Shown piece after piece: positions 26,524-35,669 of a stretch of 64,000 nucleotides of DNA (its first letter is position 1; each line of letters starts with the position of its first letter). Both the position numbers and the translations under genes were made by a program. Under the pieces are notes generated by a model that worked only from the letters and a program-made list of their open reading frames with translations, was not told the DNA's origin and did no database searches. The stretch is from Vibrio maerlii. GTDB lineage: Bacteria; Pseudomonadota; Gammaproteobacteria; Enterobacterales; Vibrionaceae. The DNA lies in assembly GCF_003415655.1 (NCBI RefSeq), contig NZ_QRHC01000004.1, forward strand, positions 186,001 to 250,000, in the 5' to 3' direction.

Positions 26524-27207
26524 ATGCATCCTTGGAATGTATCTATTACTCAAACACTAAGGCCGTTAGCAAACATTGAGAACGCAATTTCGATGAGAGC
26601 GTATATGCGTAATCAGTTTGAGTTCTTAGGTATTCAATCTACACCTAGACGCGAAGCTCTTAAGCCTTATTTCATAAACCAACAACTCCCGCATATTGAA
26701 GATATTGACACGGTAGTAAGAGAGCTTTGGGAGCAGCCAGAAAGAGAGTATCAACTCGTCGCCGTCGATCTCTTAATAAAACTCAAGAAGAAGCTTCCGG
26801 CATCGTTTTTATCGTCTTTAGAATACCTAATTACCACCAAGTCGTGGTGGGATACGATAGATTTCCTTTCTTCTCATATCGCTGGCCAGCTATATATTGA
26901 GCACCCTAAGAGCACTGCTGCAGCGCTGAGGCGTTGGCGCCAGTCAGATAATATTTGGTTGAGGCGTACCGCAATCTTGTTTCAACTTAAATACAAACAA
27001 AGCACTGATCACAAACTGCTATATACGATTATTGGAGAGAACCTTTACAACAATGAGTTCTTCATTCAAAAGGCCATAGGGTGGTCACTCAGAGAATATT
27101 CAAAAACGAACCCGAAGTCGGTCATTGAATTCATTGAGACTAAGAACATTCAGGGGTTAGCGCGTAGAGAGGGATTGAAGTGGTTGAACAACCAAGCGAA
27201 TAAGTAG
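26524..27207 (+). CDS. DNA alkylation repair protein, AlkD-like
   Basis: All-helical 227-residue protein of HEAT-like repeats, matching the AlkC/AlkD DNA glycosylase superfamily that removes N3- and N7-alkylpurines. SKSWWDTIDFLSSHIAGQL near residue 110 holds the family's Trp and catalytic-type Asp. LKWLNNQ ends the protein as in AlkD. It is divergent from the HD gene. Confidence 0.85.
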   Translation: MHPWNVSITQTLRPLANIENAISMRAYMRNQFEFLGIQSTPRREALKPYFINQQLPHIEDIDTVVRELWEQPEREYQLVAVDLLIKLKKKLPASFLSSLEYLITTKSWWDTIDFLSSHIAGQLYIEHPKSTAAALRRWRQSDNIWLRRTAILFQLKYKQSTDHKLLYTIIGENLYNNEFFIQKAIGWSLREYSKTNPKSVIEFIETKNIQGLARREGLKWLNNQANK

Positions 27208-27388
27208 CTCGGCTATAGAGTACAGGGCTATTGAAGCGTCACCTTGTGAAGTTGTGCTTTCTTTTTACCACCAAACAGACCCTAGTAATGTAAAAAGTAT
27301 CTGCTTCTCAGTTGCTCATTTGAATTGCGGTGTTGCCTTCGATTCCATGCACTACCATGACCGATTTTGGTATTTAAGGATTTTATGA

Positions 27389-27574
27389 TGTGAAATCGTT
27401 GGGCTTGCAGAGCGGTCAGTAAAAGAGGAAGTGAAGAGAGGGGAGGTTATTCCGGTTATCCTTAATTATTGGTCGACTAAGCTTCCAGTGTATTTTTATT
27501 TTTCTTCTCGAGAATACATGCCTCAAAACATCAGGGTTTTTGTCGATTACCTAGTAGAGTCTTCCCTTTCATAG
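27389..27574 (+). pseudogene. C-terminal remnant of a LysR-family regulator
   Basis: An open frame with no start of its own reads GLAERSVKEEVKRGEVIPV, then PVYFYFSSREYMPQNIRVF, then VDYLVESSLS before the stop. This is the last ~60 residues of a LysR effector domain (compare the common P-V-Y-x-x-x-x-x-R-x-x-P-x-x-V-R-x-F-I-D-x-L end). An in-frame stop at 27386-27388 and unrelated sequence lie upstream; the DNA-binding part is gone. The rest of the gap from 27208 to 27709 has no intact gene. Confidence 0.75.
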
Positions 27575-27709
27575 AAAACAGGGCAAGATTAAGGCATTTA
27601 CATGATGCAGAGCAACTTGTTGAGTATTTAAATTCGTAATATTATCAAACAGCATACGTTAAGTGTGTATGACAATATAAATACTATAACAACGATCAGT
27701 TGAAGCTAT

Positions 27710-28207
27710 ATGACAATTCAAGTACCAGAGAAAGTCCTCTTTGAAAAATTAGAGAGAATTTCAAATGATTTTTCGATTTTGAAAATCAATCCATCACATC
27801 CGGACATACAAGAGCTTGAGATGGATTATCCATTCCAAGCTAGTTGTCTAAAACGCTCCTATGCCGGTACATGGGAGCTCCAAGCTGGCCAGCTTTATCT
27901 TGTTGATTTAAAGGGCGCAAAATTTAAGAAGGCCGAAAATAAACCCATATTCGCTTCTTGGATCAATGGCTCTATTGATCTTCTCACTAATGAGAAGTGC
28001 GTTTTGAACAATCATGAAGAAGTCTATTATCAAGAGCACTATGTGACGCTTACCTTTGAAAGTGGCTATCTTATGGACATTTCCTACAATCGAGGTTTAA
28101 TGAGCAAAGAAGACTTTCTCGCTCAACAAAATAAGCGAGTTGAGACCGAGAAATCCTGCACCTACAAAGAAGTTAAGCAGTACCTTAAACAGTTGGTCGT
28201 TGCTTAA
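27710..28207 (+). CDS. Hypothetical protein
   Basis: Protein of 165 residues, cytosolic by composition, no signal peptide. It carries YAGTWELQAGQLYLVDLKG near residue 52, a strand-turn-strand seen in small bacterial proteins of unknown function that read W-E-I-x-x-x-x-L-Y-L. No catalytic motif. Its stop overlaps the end of the convergent GNAT gene by three bases. Confidence 0.7.
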   Translation: MTIQVPEKVLFEKLERISNDFSILKINPSHPDIQELEMDYPFQASCLKRSYAGTWELQAGQLYLVDLKGAKFKKAENKPIFASWINGSIDLLTNEKCVLNNHEEVYYQEHYVTLTFESGYLMDISYNRGLMSKEDFLAQQNKRVETEKSCTYKEVKQYLKQLVVA

Positions 28208-28596
28208 GCACATTGAAAATCTTGTACTAAGGTTGGTTTTTTCGCAAAGAAGACTTTACTAAACCAAGACTTATAGTCCCAACCTAGTGATAGCAAACGC
28301 TTAGCGAGGCTTTTGTTTTCTATAATGGCAACCTCCACACCTTTATAGTGGTGTGGATGTTGCTTTATATATTCGATAAATGCCGTTAATACACCTTGGC
28401 CTCTTACTGAGGGAGCAAAGTTAACTGCGACAATTGAAAATCGCTGGCTGCCAACTGAGCAGCGAACAAAGCAATATCCGTATTCACATCTAATGGTCTC
28501 AGAAAACTCGGGAAATGAGCGCTTGTCGAGATCTACTGATAACTTGTCGTATTCACTACACAGGTGGTTGAGAAGTTGTTTGGCACCGTTATTCAT
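28204..28596 (-). CDS. GNAT-like acetyltransferase
   Basis: Protein of ~130 residues. FAPSVRGQGVLTAFIEYIKQ fits GNAT motif A (R/Q-x-x-G-x-G/A acetyl-CoA loop), and VEVAIIENKSLAKRLLSLGW fits the following strand and helix. The frame continues up to a GTG at 28641 without a ribosome site. AAGG spaced 6 nt before the ATG at 28596 supports the shorter form used here. The substrate is unknown. Confidence 0.72.
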   Translation of the reverse strand: MNNGAKQLLNHLCSEYDKLSVDLDKRSFPEFSETIRCEYGYCFVRCSVGSQRFSIVAVNFAPSVRGQGVLTAFIEYIKQHPHHYKGVEVAIIENKSLAKRLLSLGWDYKSWFSKVFFAKKPTLVQDFQCA

Positions 28597-28750
28597 TGTC
28601 GGCCTTGCTTTATAGCTGGAGATGAATGTGACTTGCAGCACATTGTAACCAGGACTAAAAAACGAAATACGGTGAAGCTACTGAGTTTTTTCTTCCTCTT
28701 TTTGAAAGTGCAGATGCTTCATATGAAGGTGGTGTGTTGTTCAACTTTAT

Positions 28751-29029
28751 TCAGCTTTTCGCTTTCTGAGCAATCGTCGCTTTAATTTTCAGTAATAAGA
28801 TGATTGAGGCTAAGGCGAGAGTGATGACATTGGCGACAATGATTGGGAGGTCGTTAACCATAATCCCGTATACCAACCACATACTTACCCCGAATACGAA
28901 GAAAGAATACATACCCAGAGAGATCGCTTCGGTATCTTTAGTTCTAACGGTATGAATAACCTGAGGAATGAAAGAACAAGTTGTACAAAATGCAGCGATG
29001 TAGCCTAGCGTAACAGGTTCGATAAACAT
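28751..29029 (-). CDS. SemiSWEET-type sugar transporter
   Basis: Protein of 92 residues with three membrane helices and the PQ-loop TTCSFIPQVIHTVRTKDTEA. This is the SemiSWEET unit, which works as a dimer to move sugars by facilitated diffusion. The length and the Asn/Val-rich third helix (VANVITLALASIILLL) are typical. The gene stands alone. Confidence 0.9.
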   Translation of the reverse strand: MFIEPVTLGYIAAFCTTCSFIPQVIHTVRTKDTEAISLGMYSFFVFGVSMWLVYGIMVNDLPIIVANVITLALASIILLLKIKATIAQKAKS

Positions 29030-29121
29030 GGATGGTCCTTATGGTGGTATCGTTTACACTGCTAAAATACAGTAGGTTAGACCCGAATGCTGCGTACTAG
29101 CTCACAACCACATAACAGACA

Positions 29122-30273
29122 CTAGTGATGTGTATTTGTAATGCTGTAGCTCGCGCATTGATTGAAATGTGTAAAGGCAAGAAGCTCTTTGTTTAGAGAG
29201 TGTTGGAATTCATCCAACTTAGATAATCTTGGTTCTAGATAAAGGTTTATAACCTCAAGGTGCTCATCTTTTCTGTGCGCTTTGCAATCAACCCTTGCTA
29301 CTAATCGTCCATCCCACAGAACGGGCAATACAAAGTAACCATATTTTCTTTTAGGGGCGGGCACATAGCATTCGAGTTGATAGTCAAAGTCGAAAATATC
29401 GCGTAGTCGGTTGCGTTGAATTATGAAGTTATCGAATGGCGAAAGAATTTTAGCTTGTTTGCGACTCAGTCGTTGATGAACGAGGTCGAGTGATTCAGGT
29501 AAGGCGTAATAGCGCTCTGTACCGACAAATACATCCAATACTAATTTCTCTTCGATTAACTCTTCTAAAGCTAATTGAACGTTAGATTTAACCCCCTTCA
29601 GCAGGTAAGTCATTTCAGGGAGCCGGGCTAAGCCGTGTGTTCGCAAGGTGTTTAGAACGAGAAATCGAGCGTAATCATCCTCAGATGGTATGGTTGTATC
29701 AACGTGGCTAGGCAGCACTCTTTCTGTTAGATCATAAACTTTATGAAAAGCTCGCCGTTCACTGATCATCAGGTCACCCTGCATGTAGAGGCTTTCTAAT
29801 GCTTGCTTGGTGGGCTTACTTTCCCATCCTGTTTTCTTAATGACGCTAGACTCAAAATCCTTGGCCATGAGTGGGCCTTCAGAAGCGATACGACTGACTA
29901 CCTCGTTCATCAGTGCTGGGTTCTTTTTAAACCAATGATTCAGCTTACCGCTTTTAAGGGCATGCTTACGAGGAAGTGAAAAGCGAAAGTCTTTCATCGC
30001 CAAGTAGGAAGCCGCATGCGACCAATACTCGAAAGCGACTTTCTCTCTTACCATTCTATCTAAATGTTCAGGGACGTACTGATGGTTGCGACTCCAGAGT
30101 GTATGGTGATGCGCTCTTTGAACAACTGAAATGGTATCTATCTGCACATATCCGAGCTTACTCATAACTTGGACAGTCTTGTTGTAAGCACTCCCTTGTA
30201 AATTCTGGTTAGGTAACCCTTGAGAATGTAATGCGATTTTTTGGGCTTGGGGCTTTGAGATTGATAATGTCAT
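29122..30273 (-). CDS. YcaQ-like winged-helix DNA glycosylase
   Basis: Protein of 383 residues from the DUF1006/AlkZ-YcaQ family. The early stretch LGYVQIDTISVVQRAHHHTLW (shown with the key QID) matches the Q-x-D catalytic motif of E. coli YcaQ, which unhooks interstrand DNA crosslinks. Winged-helix repeats (VIKKTGWESKPTKQALESLY and NVQLALEELIEEKLV) and FDNFIIQRNRLRDIFDFDY follow. Residues and length agree with a full-length enzyme. It is a single gene. Confidence 0.88.
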   Translation of the reverse strand: MTLSISKPQAQKIALHSQGLPNQNLQGSAYNKTVQVMSKLGYVQIDTISVVQRAHHHTLWSRNHQYVPEHLDRMVREKVAFEYWSHAASYLAMKDFRFSLPRKHALKSGKLNHWFKKNPALMNEVVSRIASEGPLMAKDFESSVIKKTGWESKPTKQALESLYMQGDLMISERRAFHKVYDLTERVLPSHVDTTIPSEDDYARFLVLNTLRTHGLARLPEMTYLLKGVKSNVQLALEELIEEKLVLDVFVGTERYYALPESLDLVHQRLSRKQAKILSPFDNFIIQRNRLRDIFDFDYQLECYVPAPKRKYGYFVLPVLWDGRLVARVDCKAHRKDEHLEVINLYLEPRLSKLDEFQHSLNKELLAFTHFNQCASYSITNTHH

Positions 30274-30345
30274 CTTTCTAACTCAGCGATTTGAATACGT
30301 GACCCTGTGACATTGGTAGTCTCTCACTTTTATTGGTAACGCTTT

Positions 30346-31149
30346 CTAAGGCTTCACAGCGACACAGTTTGGCTTGCCAATGGCGTAGTTCGGTAGTGTA
30401 TTCGCTTTATTGGTGAGATCAGAGATACGTGTGCTGTGCGATGGGTGAGTGGAAAGCAGCTCAGGTGGTTGGTTACCGCCAGATGCTCTAGCCATGTTCT
30501 TCCATAAATTGATGCTTTGATAGGGATCGAACCCCGCTTTTGCCATTAGCTCTAGCCCGACGATGTCTGCCTCAGACTCTTGGGTTCGCCCATAAGGGAG
30601 GATTACGCCATACTGGAGCCCGAGTCCCAGGGCCGCCATTGTCACCCCTTGGTACTCTTTATATTCAGAGGCGCCAATTGCTACACTGGTGACAGCCAAA
30701 CCCGTATTAGCTAACTGGTTTTGAGATAGTCGCTCGTTACTGTGATCAGCAAGAACGTGAGCGATTTCATGTCCAATGACCGTTGCGAGTTGATCTTGGT
30801 TTTCTGCAACTTTTAAAAGCCCGGTATAAACACCGATCTTCCCTCCTGGGAGAGCGAATGCATTCACTTGATCACTATCAAACACAACCACTTCCCATTC
30901 TTTGAAGCTAGGCTGTGGTGGAACTTGCGCAGTTACTGCATCCGCAACACATTGAACGTACTGGTTTACTTTTTGGTTGGTGCTGACTTTTTGCTGTTGC
31001 TTCATTTGCTCAAAGGATTGAAAGCCCAATTGAGCCATATCGTTATCTGAAAACAGAAGCAGTTGGTTGCGGCCAGTAGGGGACGAGCTACACCCGATCA
31101 TCGTTGCCACGCAAAGACAAGAAACTAGAGATCTTAACAGCGTCATCAT
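30346..31149 (-). CDS. M48-family metalloprotease, lipoprotein
   Basis: Zinc protease of 267 residues. A lipobox-like MIGCSS at ~18 suggests an outer-membrane or periplasmic lipid anchor. The HEIAHVLADHSNERL helix (~130) holds the HExxH zinc site, and QESEADIVGLELMAKAGFDP supplies the third ligand Glu. It resembles E. coli LoiP/YcaL, which handle envelope proteins. It is divergent from the thioesterase gene. Confidence 0.9.
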   Translation of the reverse strand: MMTLLRSLVSCLCVATMIGCSSSPTGRNQLLLFSDNDMAQLGFQSFEQMKQQQKVSTNQKVNQYVQCVADAVTAQVPPQPSFKEWEVVVFDSDQVNAFALPGGKIGVYTGLLKVAENQDQLATVIGHEIAHVLADHSNERLSQNQLANTGLAVTSVAIGASEYKEYQGVTMAALGLGLQYGVILPYGRTQESEADIVGLELMAKAGFDPYQSINLWKNMARASGGNQPPELLSTHPSHSTRISDLTNKANTLPNYAIGKPNCVAVKP

Positions 31150-31224
31150 AAGATTCCTTTCATTAACACTATCTTATAATGATACCATTAATTCATCTAA
31201 GTGGATGAATGTATAAGGCCATTA

Positions 31225-31713
31225 ATGAGCATCTGGAAAAAAGAGATAGACCTTGCGAGATTAAATGCGACGTCGAAAAATACCCTAATGGAACATATTG
31301 GGATTGAGTATGTTGAGTTCACCGAAAACTCATTATCTGCAACGATGCCTGTGTGTTCGTTTACTCACCAGCCATTAGGTATGTTACATGGGGGTGCGTC
31401 TGTTGTACTTGCTGAATCATTAGGCTCATTAGCCGCTAATTTCTGTGTTGATGAGCAACATTACTGTGTTGGATTAGACATAAACGCTAACCATGTACGT
31501 TCGATTCGTGAAGGTCACGTGGTGGGTACGGCTACTCCATTGCACTTAGGGGTATCTACGCAAGTTTGGCAAATCGAAATCAAGGACCCAAGAGGCCGAT
31601 TACTTTGTACTAGTCGATTAACCATTGCAGTTAAAGAATATAAGGCAGTTAAAGAACATAAGGCGGTTAAAAAGCACAAGCCATTTGAGAAACAGATGAG
31701 CAAGGGAGAGTAG
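31225..31713 (+). CDS. menI: MenI/YdiI-like hotdog thioesterase with a repetitive C-terminal tail
   Basis: Hotdog-fold acyl-CoA thioesterase. Residues 1-137 align closely with E. coli YdiI (MenI), which hydrolyses 1,4-dihydroxy-2-naphthoyl-CoA in menaquinone synthesis. Shared blocks are QPLGMLHGGASVVLAESLGS with the catalytic Glu, LDINANHVRS, and PLHLG, then QVWQIEI. The frame opens at a GTG at 31201, but AAGG six nt before the ATG at 31225 supports that start. An unusual tail follows the fold: three tandem 6-residue units (KAVKEY, KAVKEH, KAVKKH) from 18-bp DNA repeats at 31627-31680. It may form an operon with the DUF3389 gene. Confidence 0.9.
   Translation: MSIWKKEIDLARLNATSKNTLMEHIGIEYVEFTENSLSATMPVCSFTHQPLGMLHGGASVVLAESLGSLAANFCVDEQHYCVGLDINANHVRSIREGHVVGTATPLHLGVSTQVWQIEIKDPRGRLLCTSRLTIAVKEYKAVKEHKAVKKHKPFEKQMSKGE
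31627..31680 (+). repeat. Three tandem 18-bp repeats within the thioesterase 3' end
   Basis: Units start at 31627, 31645 and 31663 (consensus GCAGTTAAAGAACATAAG with 1-4 changes). They encode the Lys-rich tail, in frame, so copy-number change would lengthen or shorten the protein by 6 residues. Confidence 0.9.
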
Positions 31714-31714
31714 T

Positions 31715-31948
31715 GTGGTTTTAAATACATCTTTTGGGAAAATTATCCTCACACCGTATGAAATTGTGATTCGTATCCAAGGTGAGCAGCATGTCACTCT
31801 TCAAGCTCAAGCCGATGCAATTGAATTAATTGGTCAAGGTGCCAACGTCGTAATGGTGAACGGTAGTGAGAGTAAGTGGTCTTTGAAACTTGATAACCCT
31901 GAGCAACTGACTGTTATATCGGAACAATTAGGTTGTGATATTCGATAG
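31715..31948 (+). CDS. DUF3389 family protein
   Basis: Small protein of 77 residues. QAQADAIELIGQGANVVMVN, then NGSESKWSLKLDNPEQL is the DUF3389 signature, known mainly from vibrios and relatives; the function is unknown. The start is a GTG at 31715, with AAGGGAGAG a few bases upstream inside the end of the thioesterase gene, so translation is probably coupled. Confidence 0.82.
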   Translation: MVLNTSFGKIILTPYEIVIRIQGEQHVTLQAQADAIELIGQGANVVMVNGSESKWSLKLDNPEQLTVISEQLGCDIR

Positions 31949-32017
31949 GGTCTGTTGACCTTTGAACAAAAATAGGGAAACTAACATCTATAGATTGAGT
32001 TAGGTGATTTCCCCTTT

Positions 32018-33715
32018 ATGAGTAGTCCACGTCTTCGTACACAATTTGAAAAGCTCTTTGAACACTTTAATGGTGAAGACGTAGGCATTCAGCTTGATGA
32101 CATTACCGAGATTCTTTTCTGTACGCGACGCAACGCACGGATCGTTCTTAACAAGCTTGCTGAAGAGGGATGGATTGAATGGAAACCCGCTGCCGGGCGA
32201 GGCAAACTTTCCGAGCTCTCTTTCAAACGCAATCGTAATGATGTCAGTGAAAATCTTGCACGACGCTACCTAGAGCAAGGAAAGATTGAGCAGGCACTGA
32301 ATGTGCTTGATAGAGACGCAAGTAAGTTAACCCAAGTCATTCAAGGCTACTTGGGTGTTCAGCATCAAGAAGGTAAGCAGGTTGTTCGTTTACCATATTA
32401 TCGATCCCTTTCAATGCTTAACCCACGTAAGCCTCACCGACGCTCTGAGCAGCACATTATCAGGCAAATTTTTAGTGGTTTGACTCGTCTCAATGAGTCT
32501 GAGCAAGTAGAGCCAGATCTTGCTCATCAGTGGGAACAACTTCGCCCTGATTGCTGGCGCTTCTACATTCGACCAGGCGTCCGTTTCCATAACGGTGTGG
32601 CGCTCAAGGTCGAGCACATTATCGAAACGTTAGAACTACTCAAAGACATTAACCAGTTCACTCACTTTAATTGTATTAGCTCACCCTCGCCTTGGGTTGT
32701 CGATATAGAGCTCACTAGGCCGGATTATCAGTTGCCAATTTCTTTATGTGAATCACCCGCATTGATTACATTGACAGAAAAAGAACAGGCAGAAGATCAC
32801 GACAGAGCGCCTATAGGAACAGGTCCATTTTGTGTTGAGGTGAACGATGAAAAAAGCCTAATTCTTGAGGCGTTTGATGGCTACTTTGGCTATCGATCGC
32901 TTGTAGACCGAGTCGAAGTGTGGGTGATTGATGAAGTTCACTCATCAATTGTTTTTCCCAGCCTATCACATCCTGTGAAGCCGGAACGCAGCAGTATTGA
33001 GGATGTAGCACTCGATCCCGGTTCAACTTTGTTGCTGCTTAATCGACGTAGTGGCTTAGCTCGTGAGCCTAATTGGTCTCTGTATCTAAGTCGTAAGCTT
33101 TCCTCATTTAATATTTTTCGTTTGTTACCCGAGCAACAAATTGCTGAGTTGGGTTTGATCATCGCCAATGGTATTAAACCGGGTTGGTATCATCACACAC
33201 CTAAGCCGATGCTAGAGCCGCCACATAAAGACGAAAAGATAAAGATTGCCTATCACTCAAGACATCCGATATTTCCAAGTATCGCCAAAGCGATTGAGAC
33301 ATTGTTGAAAGAAGACGGCTTGAAAGCGGAGTTTGTCCGCTATGAGCACAGTGTAGAGTCAGTCAAGGAAATAGATATTTGGATTAAACCTATGGGCATT
33401 GGTACTCGTAGGGATGATGCGCTTGCTGGGTGGCTGCTAAACTATTCTGATATTGAACTTATGGCACCTGACCGAGATTTCAATCAATGGTTTGCGTTCG
33501 TTAAGGAGTGGCAAAGCGAGCCAAACAAAGCCTTCCCTGCGAATGCTCTGGGTCGCTCACTTGTCGAGACCGATCAGATTGTGCCACTTTTCCATTGTTG
33601 GCTAGGTGTCAGCAAGGATCATTGTGGCTCGTTACAAAACGCGAAATGCAATGCATTGGGATGGTTCGACTTCAGCCATGTTTGGGTGAAGCCAGAGCTG
33701 ATAGAACAAAGTTAG
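32018..33715 (+). CDS. SgrR-type transcriptional regulator with a solute-binding domain
   Basis: Protein of 565 residues. The N-terminal SgrR-like winged helix (residues ~5-110) contains TEILFCTRRNARIVLNKLAE and the GWIEWKPAAGRGKLSEL wing. A large SBP_bac_5-type ligand-binding domain (~130-560) has RQIFSGLTRLNE and FYIRPGVRFHNG, as in oligopeptide-binding proteins. E. coli SgrR senses sugar-phosphate stress and activates the small RNA sgrS; no sgrS-like gene is next door here. A different ligand is possible. The EamA permease starts 14 nt downstream and is a likely target or operon partner. Confidence 0.85.
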   Translation: MSSPRLRTQFEKLFEHFNGEDVGIQLDDITEILFCTRRNARIVLNKLAEEGWIEWKPAAGRGKLSELSFKRNRNDVSENLARRYLEQGKIEQALNVLDRDASKLTQVIQGYLGVQHQEGKQVVRLPYYRSLSMLNPRKPHRRSEQHIIRQIFSGLTRLNESEQVEPDLAHQWEQLRPDCWRFYIRPGVRFHNGVALKVEHIIETLELLKDINQFTHFNCISSPSPWVVDIELTRPDYQLPISLCESPALITLTEKEQAEDHDRAPIGTGPFCVEVNDEKSLILEAFDGYFGYRSLVDRVEVWVIDEVHSSIVFPSLSHPVKPERSSIEDVALDPGSTLLLLNRRSGLAREPNWSLYLSRKLSSFNIFRLLPEQQIAELGLIIANGIKPGWYHHTPKPMLEPPHKDEKIKIAYHSRHPIFPSIAKAIETLLKEDGLKAEFVRYEHSVESVKEIDIWIKPMGIGTRRDDALAGWLLNYSDIELMAPDRDFNQWFAFVKEWQSEPNKAFPANALGRSLVETDQIVPLFHCWLGVSKDHCGSLQNAKCNALGWFDFSHVWVKPELIEQS

Positions 33716-33729
33716 ATAACATCACCAGT

Positions 33730-34608
33730 ATGACTCCTTTTACTACTCTCGTCGCACTTATTGCTTTTGCAGCTAATTCTGTTCTTTGTCGTTTAGCATT
33801 AAGTGAACACGAGTTAGATGCTAATGCCTTTTCGTTGATACGCGTACTTAGCGGCGCAGCTACCTTGCTTTTATTACTTGGTATTAAACAACGGAGCTTT
33901 GCCGCATTAAAACACGCTGTTGTCGAATCGCCTAAGCTACTAGGTGTTGTTTCGTTGATGGCGTATATCTGCTTCTTCTCTTTGGCTTACGTTCAGTTGC
34001 CAACGGGGATAGGCGCTCTGGTGTTATTTTTTGCCGTACAAATGACCATGCTTGGTTTTCAAATATACAGAGGAAAGCAACTGGAGTTCGCCGAGTGGGG
34101 TGGCGTGATTTTAGCCTTTGCTGGTGTGATTGTGCTGGTATCTAGTGACATGCCTCAACCGAGCGATGTCGAAAGTACAAGTTGGTTTTATATTTTAATG
34201 ATGTTAATGGCTGGTATTGCTTGGGGCATATACAGCATTCTTGGTAAGGGAGTGAAAGACCCATTAGGAACAACCACGCAAAACTTCGTTTTGGGAACGC
34301 TTATGGCGCTACCTATAATTGGCTGGTGGATCGATTTCTCTGAGTTGACTGTCGAGGGTGTCGCTTATGCAGTTTTGTCGGGCAGCTTAGCATCTGGTGT
34401 TGGTTATGCCGTTTGGTATAGCGCCTTGACTAAACTAAAACCCGTGACTGCCGCTATTAGCCAATTAAGCGTTCCACTTATCGCCAGTGTGGGTGGTCTA
34501 TTAGTTTTGAGTGAACCGATTACAATGTCATTTTTGATTTCGAGTGTAATGGTGCTAGTTGGGATATGCTTGGTAATCTTATCGGAGCGAAAAAGAGATA
34601 ATGGCTAA
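33730..34608 (+). CDS. EamA/DMT-family transporter
   Basis: Inner-membrane permease of ~292 residues with ten predicted helices in two EamA repeats. The first ends in LALSEHELDANAFSLIRVLS and the second contains AGIAWGIYSILGKGVKDPL. The family exports small metabolites or amino acids. A longer reading starting within sgrR at 33508 is possible but unlikely. I use the ATG at 33730, where the hydrophobic sequence starts. It follows the SgrR-like gene and overlaps the zinc-ribbon gene by 8 nt. Confidence 0.88.
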   Translation: MTPFTTLVALIAFAANSVLCRLALSEHELDANAFSLIRVLSGAATLLLLLGIKQRSFAALKHAVVESPKLLGVVSLMAYICFFSLAYVQLPTGIGALVLFFAVQMTMLGFQIYRGKQLEFAEWGGVILAFAGVIVLVSSDMPQPSDVESTSWFYILMMLMAGIAWGIYSILGKGVKDPLGTTTQNFVLGTLMALPIIGWWIDFSELTVEGVAYAVLSGSLASGVGYAVWYSALTKLKPVTAAISQLSVPLIASVGGLLVLSEPITMSFLISSVMVLVGICLVILSERKRDNG

Positions 34609-34852
34609 GCCAAACAAAAAACTGCCGAGTAAAACGGTGACCATCATCTGTGCAAAGTGTAAAACAAAATTGTTCAAATATGCCAAAGGCGGAAAGGGCT
34701 CGCTTGTTAAGTGCTTTAAAGAACGGATTCTGAAAGATTTTACGCAACAAGATGGGCACTGCCCAAATTGTGGCATTCAATTTGGGCGCGATACTCTAGT
34801 TCGGGGTACACCAGCATTTACCATTATTGGAGATAAGGCGGTGATGAAGTAA
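34601..34852 (+). CDS. Small zinc-ribbon protein
   Basis: Protein of 83 residues with two CxxC pairs: ICAKC (~17-20) and HCPNC (~54-57). These are suited to bind one zinc ion, and a basic linker lies between them (KGGKGSLVKCFKER). The function is unknown. The start overlaps the end of the EamA gene in ATGGCTAA, suggesting translational coupling. Confidence 0.8.
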   Translation: MAKPNKKLPSKTVTIICAKCKTKLFKYAKGGKGSLVKCFKERILKDFTQQDGHCPNCGIQFGRDTLVRGTPAFTIIGDKAVMK

Positions 34853-34897
34853 GCAAACTAGCTATTGCAACTTAGTCTTTTTGTCTCTTTATTGCGG

Positions 34898-35551
34898 TTA
34901 ATTAGCCTTGCCACAATTGTGTTCTACGTTTGTGCGCCCTTGAAGCAAGAGAATGGTTAACGCGACTATGGCTCCTGTTGTGTCACACAACATATCTTTT
35001 TGCGCGTCCCAAATATCGCCTTGTGAACCCAAGAATGCGATACCCTCATCACCACCAGCAATCGCTGCGTACCACCATTCAATTATCTCATAACCTGCCG
35101 CAACACTCATGATTACGGTTAATGCTAATAAACAAGCCAGCTTTGGATGACATAGCCTTTTGCGTATTACGAGCTCAGCAATAGGGTAAGCAAATAACCC
35201 GATCGAGAAGTGCGCAACACGATCAAAATTATTTCTCTCTGAACCAATCATATGATTGAACCAATCGAAAGGGACTTCAGCAAAGGTATATTTTGCACCT
35301 ATAGTATGAAGAATAAGCCAGATAAACATCATGGTATAAGCAGTTTTACTAAACATAAAACAGCGAGAAGTGTAGAACGCACCTGCGTAGATAAGTACCG
35401 CAGGGAGAATCTCAGCAAACCACACCGCGCGTGATGCCGGTTCAATAGCAGAAAATAGAGTGACTAATGCATACAGTGCAGATCCACCATAAAAGAAGCC
35501 TAGGTTGTTTGTCTCTGTATTCATTGTGTCTACGGTTTTTGGTTGGTTCAT
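34898..35551 (-). CDS. YjdF/DUF2238 membrane protein
   Basis: Polytopic inner-membrane protein of 217 residues. Conserved family pieces are HTIGAKYTFAEVPF, ERNNFDRVAHFSIGLFAYPI, and AGYEIIEWWYAAIAGGDEG, then LGSQGDIWDAQKDM. The function is unknown. It is convergent with the zinc-ribbon gene and divergent from the J-domain gene. Confidence 0.87.
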   Translation of the reverse strand: MNQPKTVDTMNTETNNLGFFYGGSALYALVTLFSAIEPASRAVWFAEILPAVLIYAGAFYTSRCFMFSKTAYTMMFIWLILHTIGAKYTFAEVPFDWFNHMIGSERNNFDRVAHFSIGLFAYPIAELVIRKRLCHPKLACLLALTVIMSVAAGYEIIEWWYAAIAGGDEGIAFLGSQGDIWDAQKDMLCDTTGAIVALTILLLQGRTNVEHNCGKAN

Positions 35552-35669
35552 AAAGTGTGCGAATATTATTATGTACGGTGTTCGATTGCAAACTTACGGT
35601 ACATTTGATGTGGGTTAGTATAGTTCTTGTGTTAGATTGAGCGCTACTCGAAGGTTTACTAGTTGTTGA

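Noticed and set aside
31627..31680. CRISPR-like repeat
   Set aside because: The units are directly abutting without spacers and lie inside a coding frame.
33508..33729. Longer EamA protein starting inside the SgrR-like gene
   Set aside because: The extra residues are an out-of-frame reading of sgrR; hydrophobic family sequence begins at the ATG at 33730.
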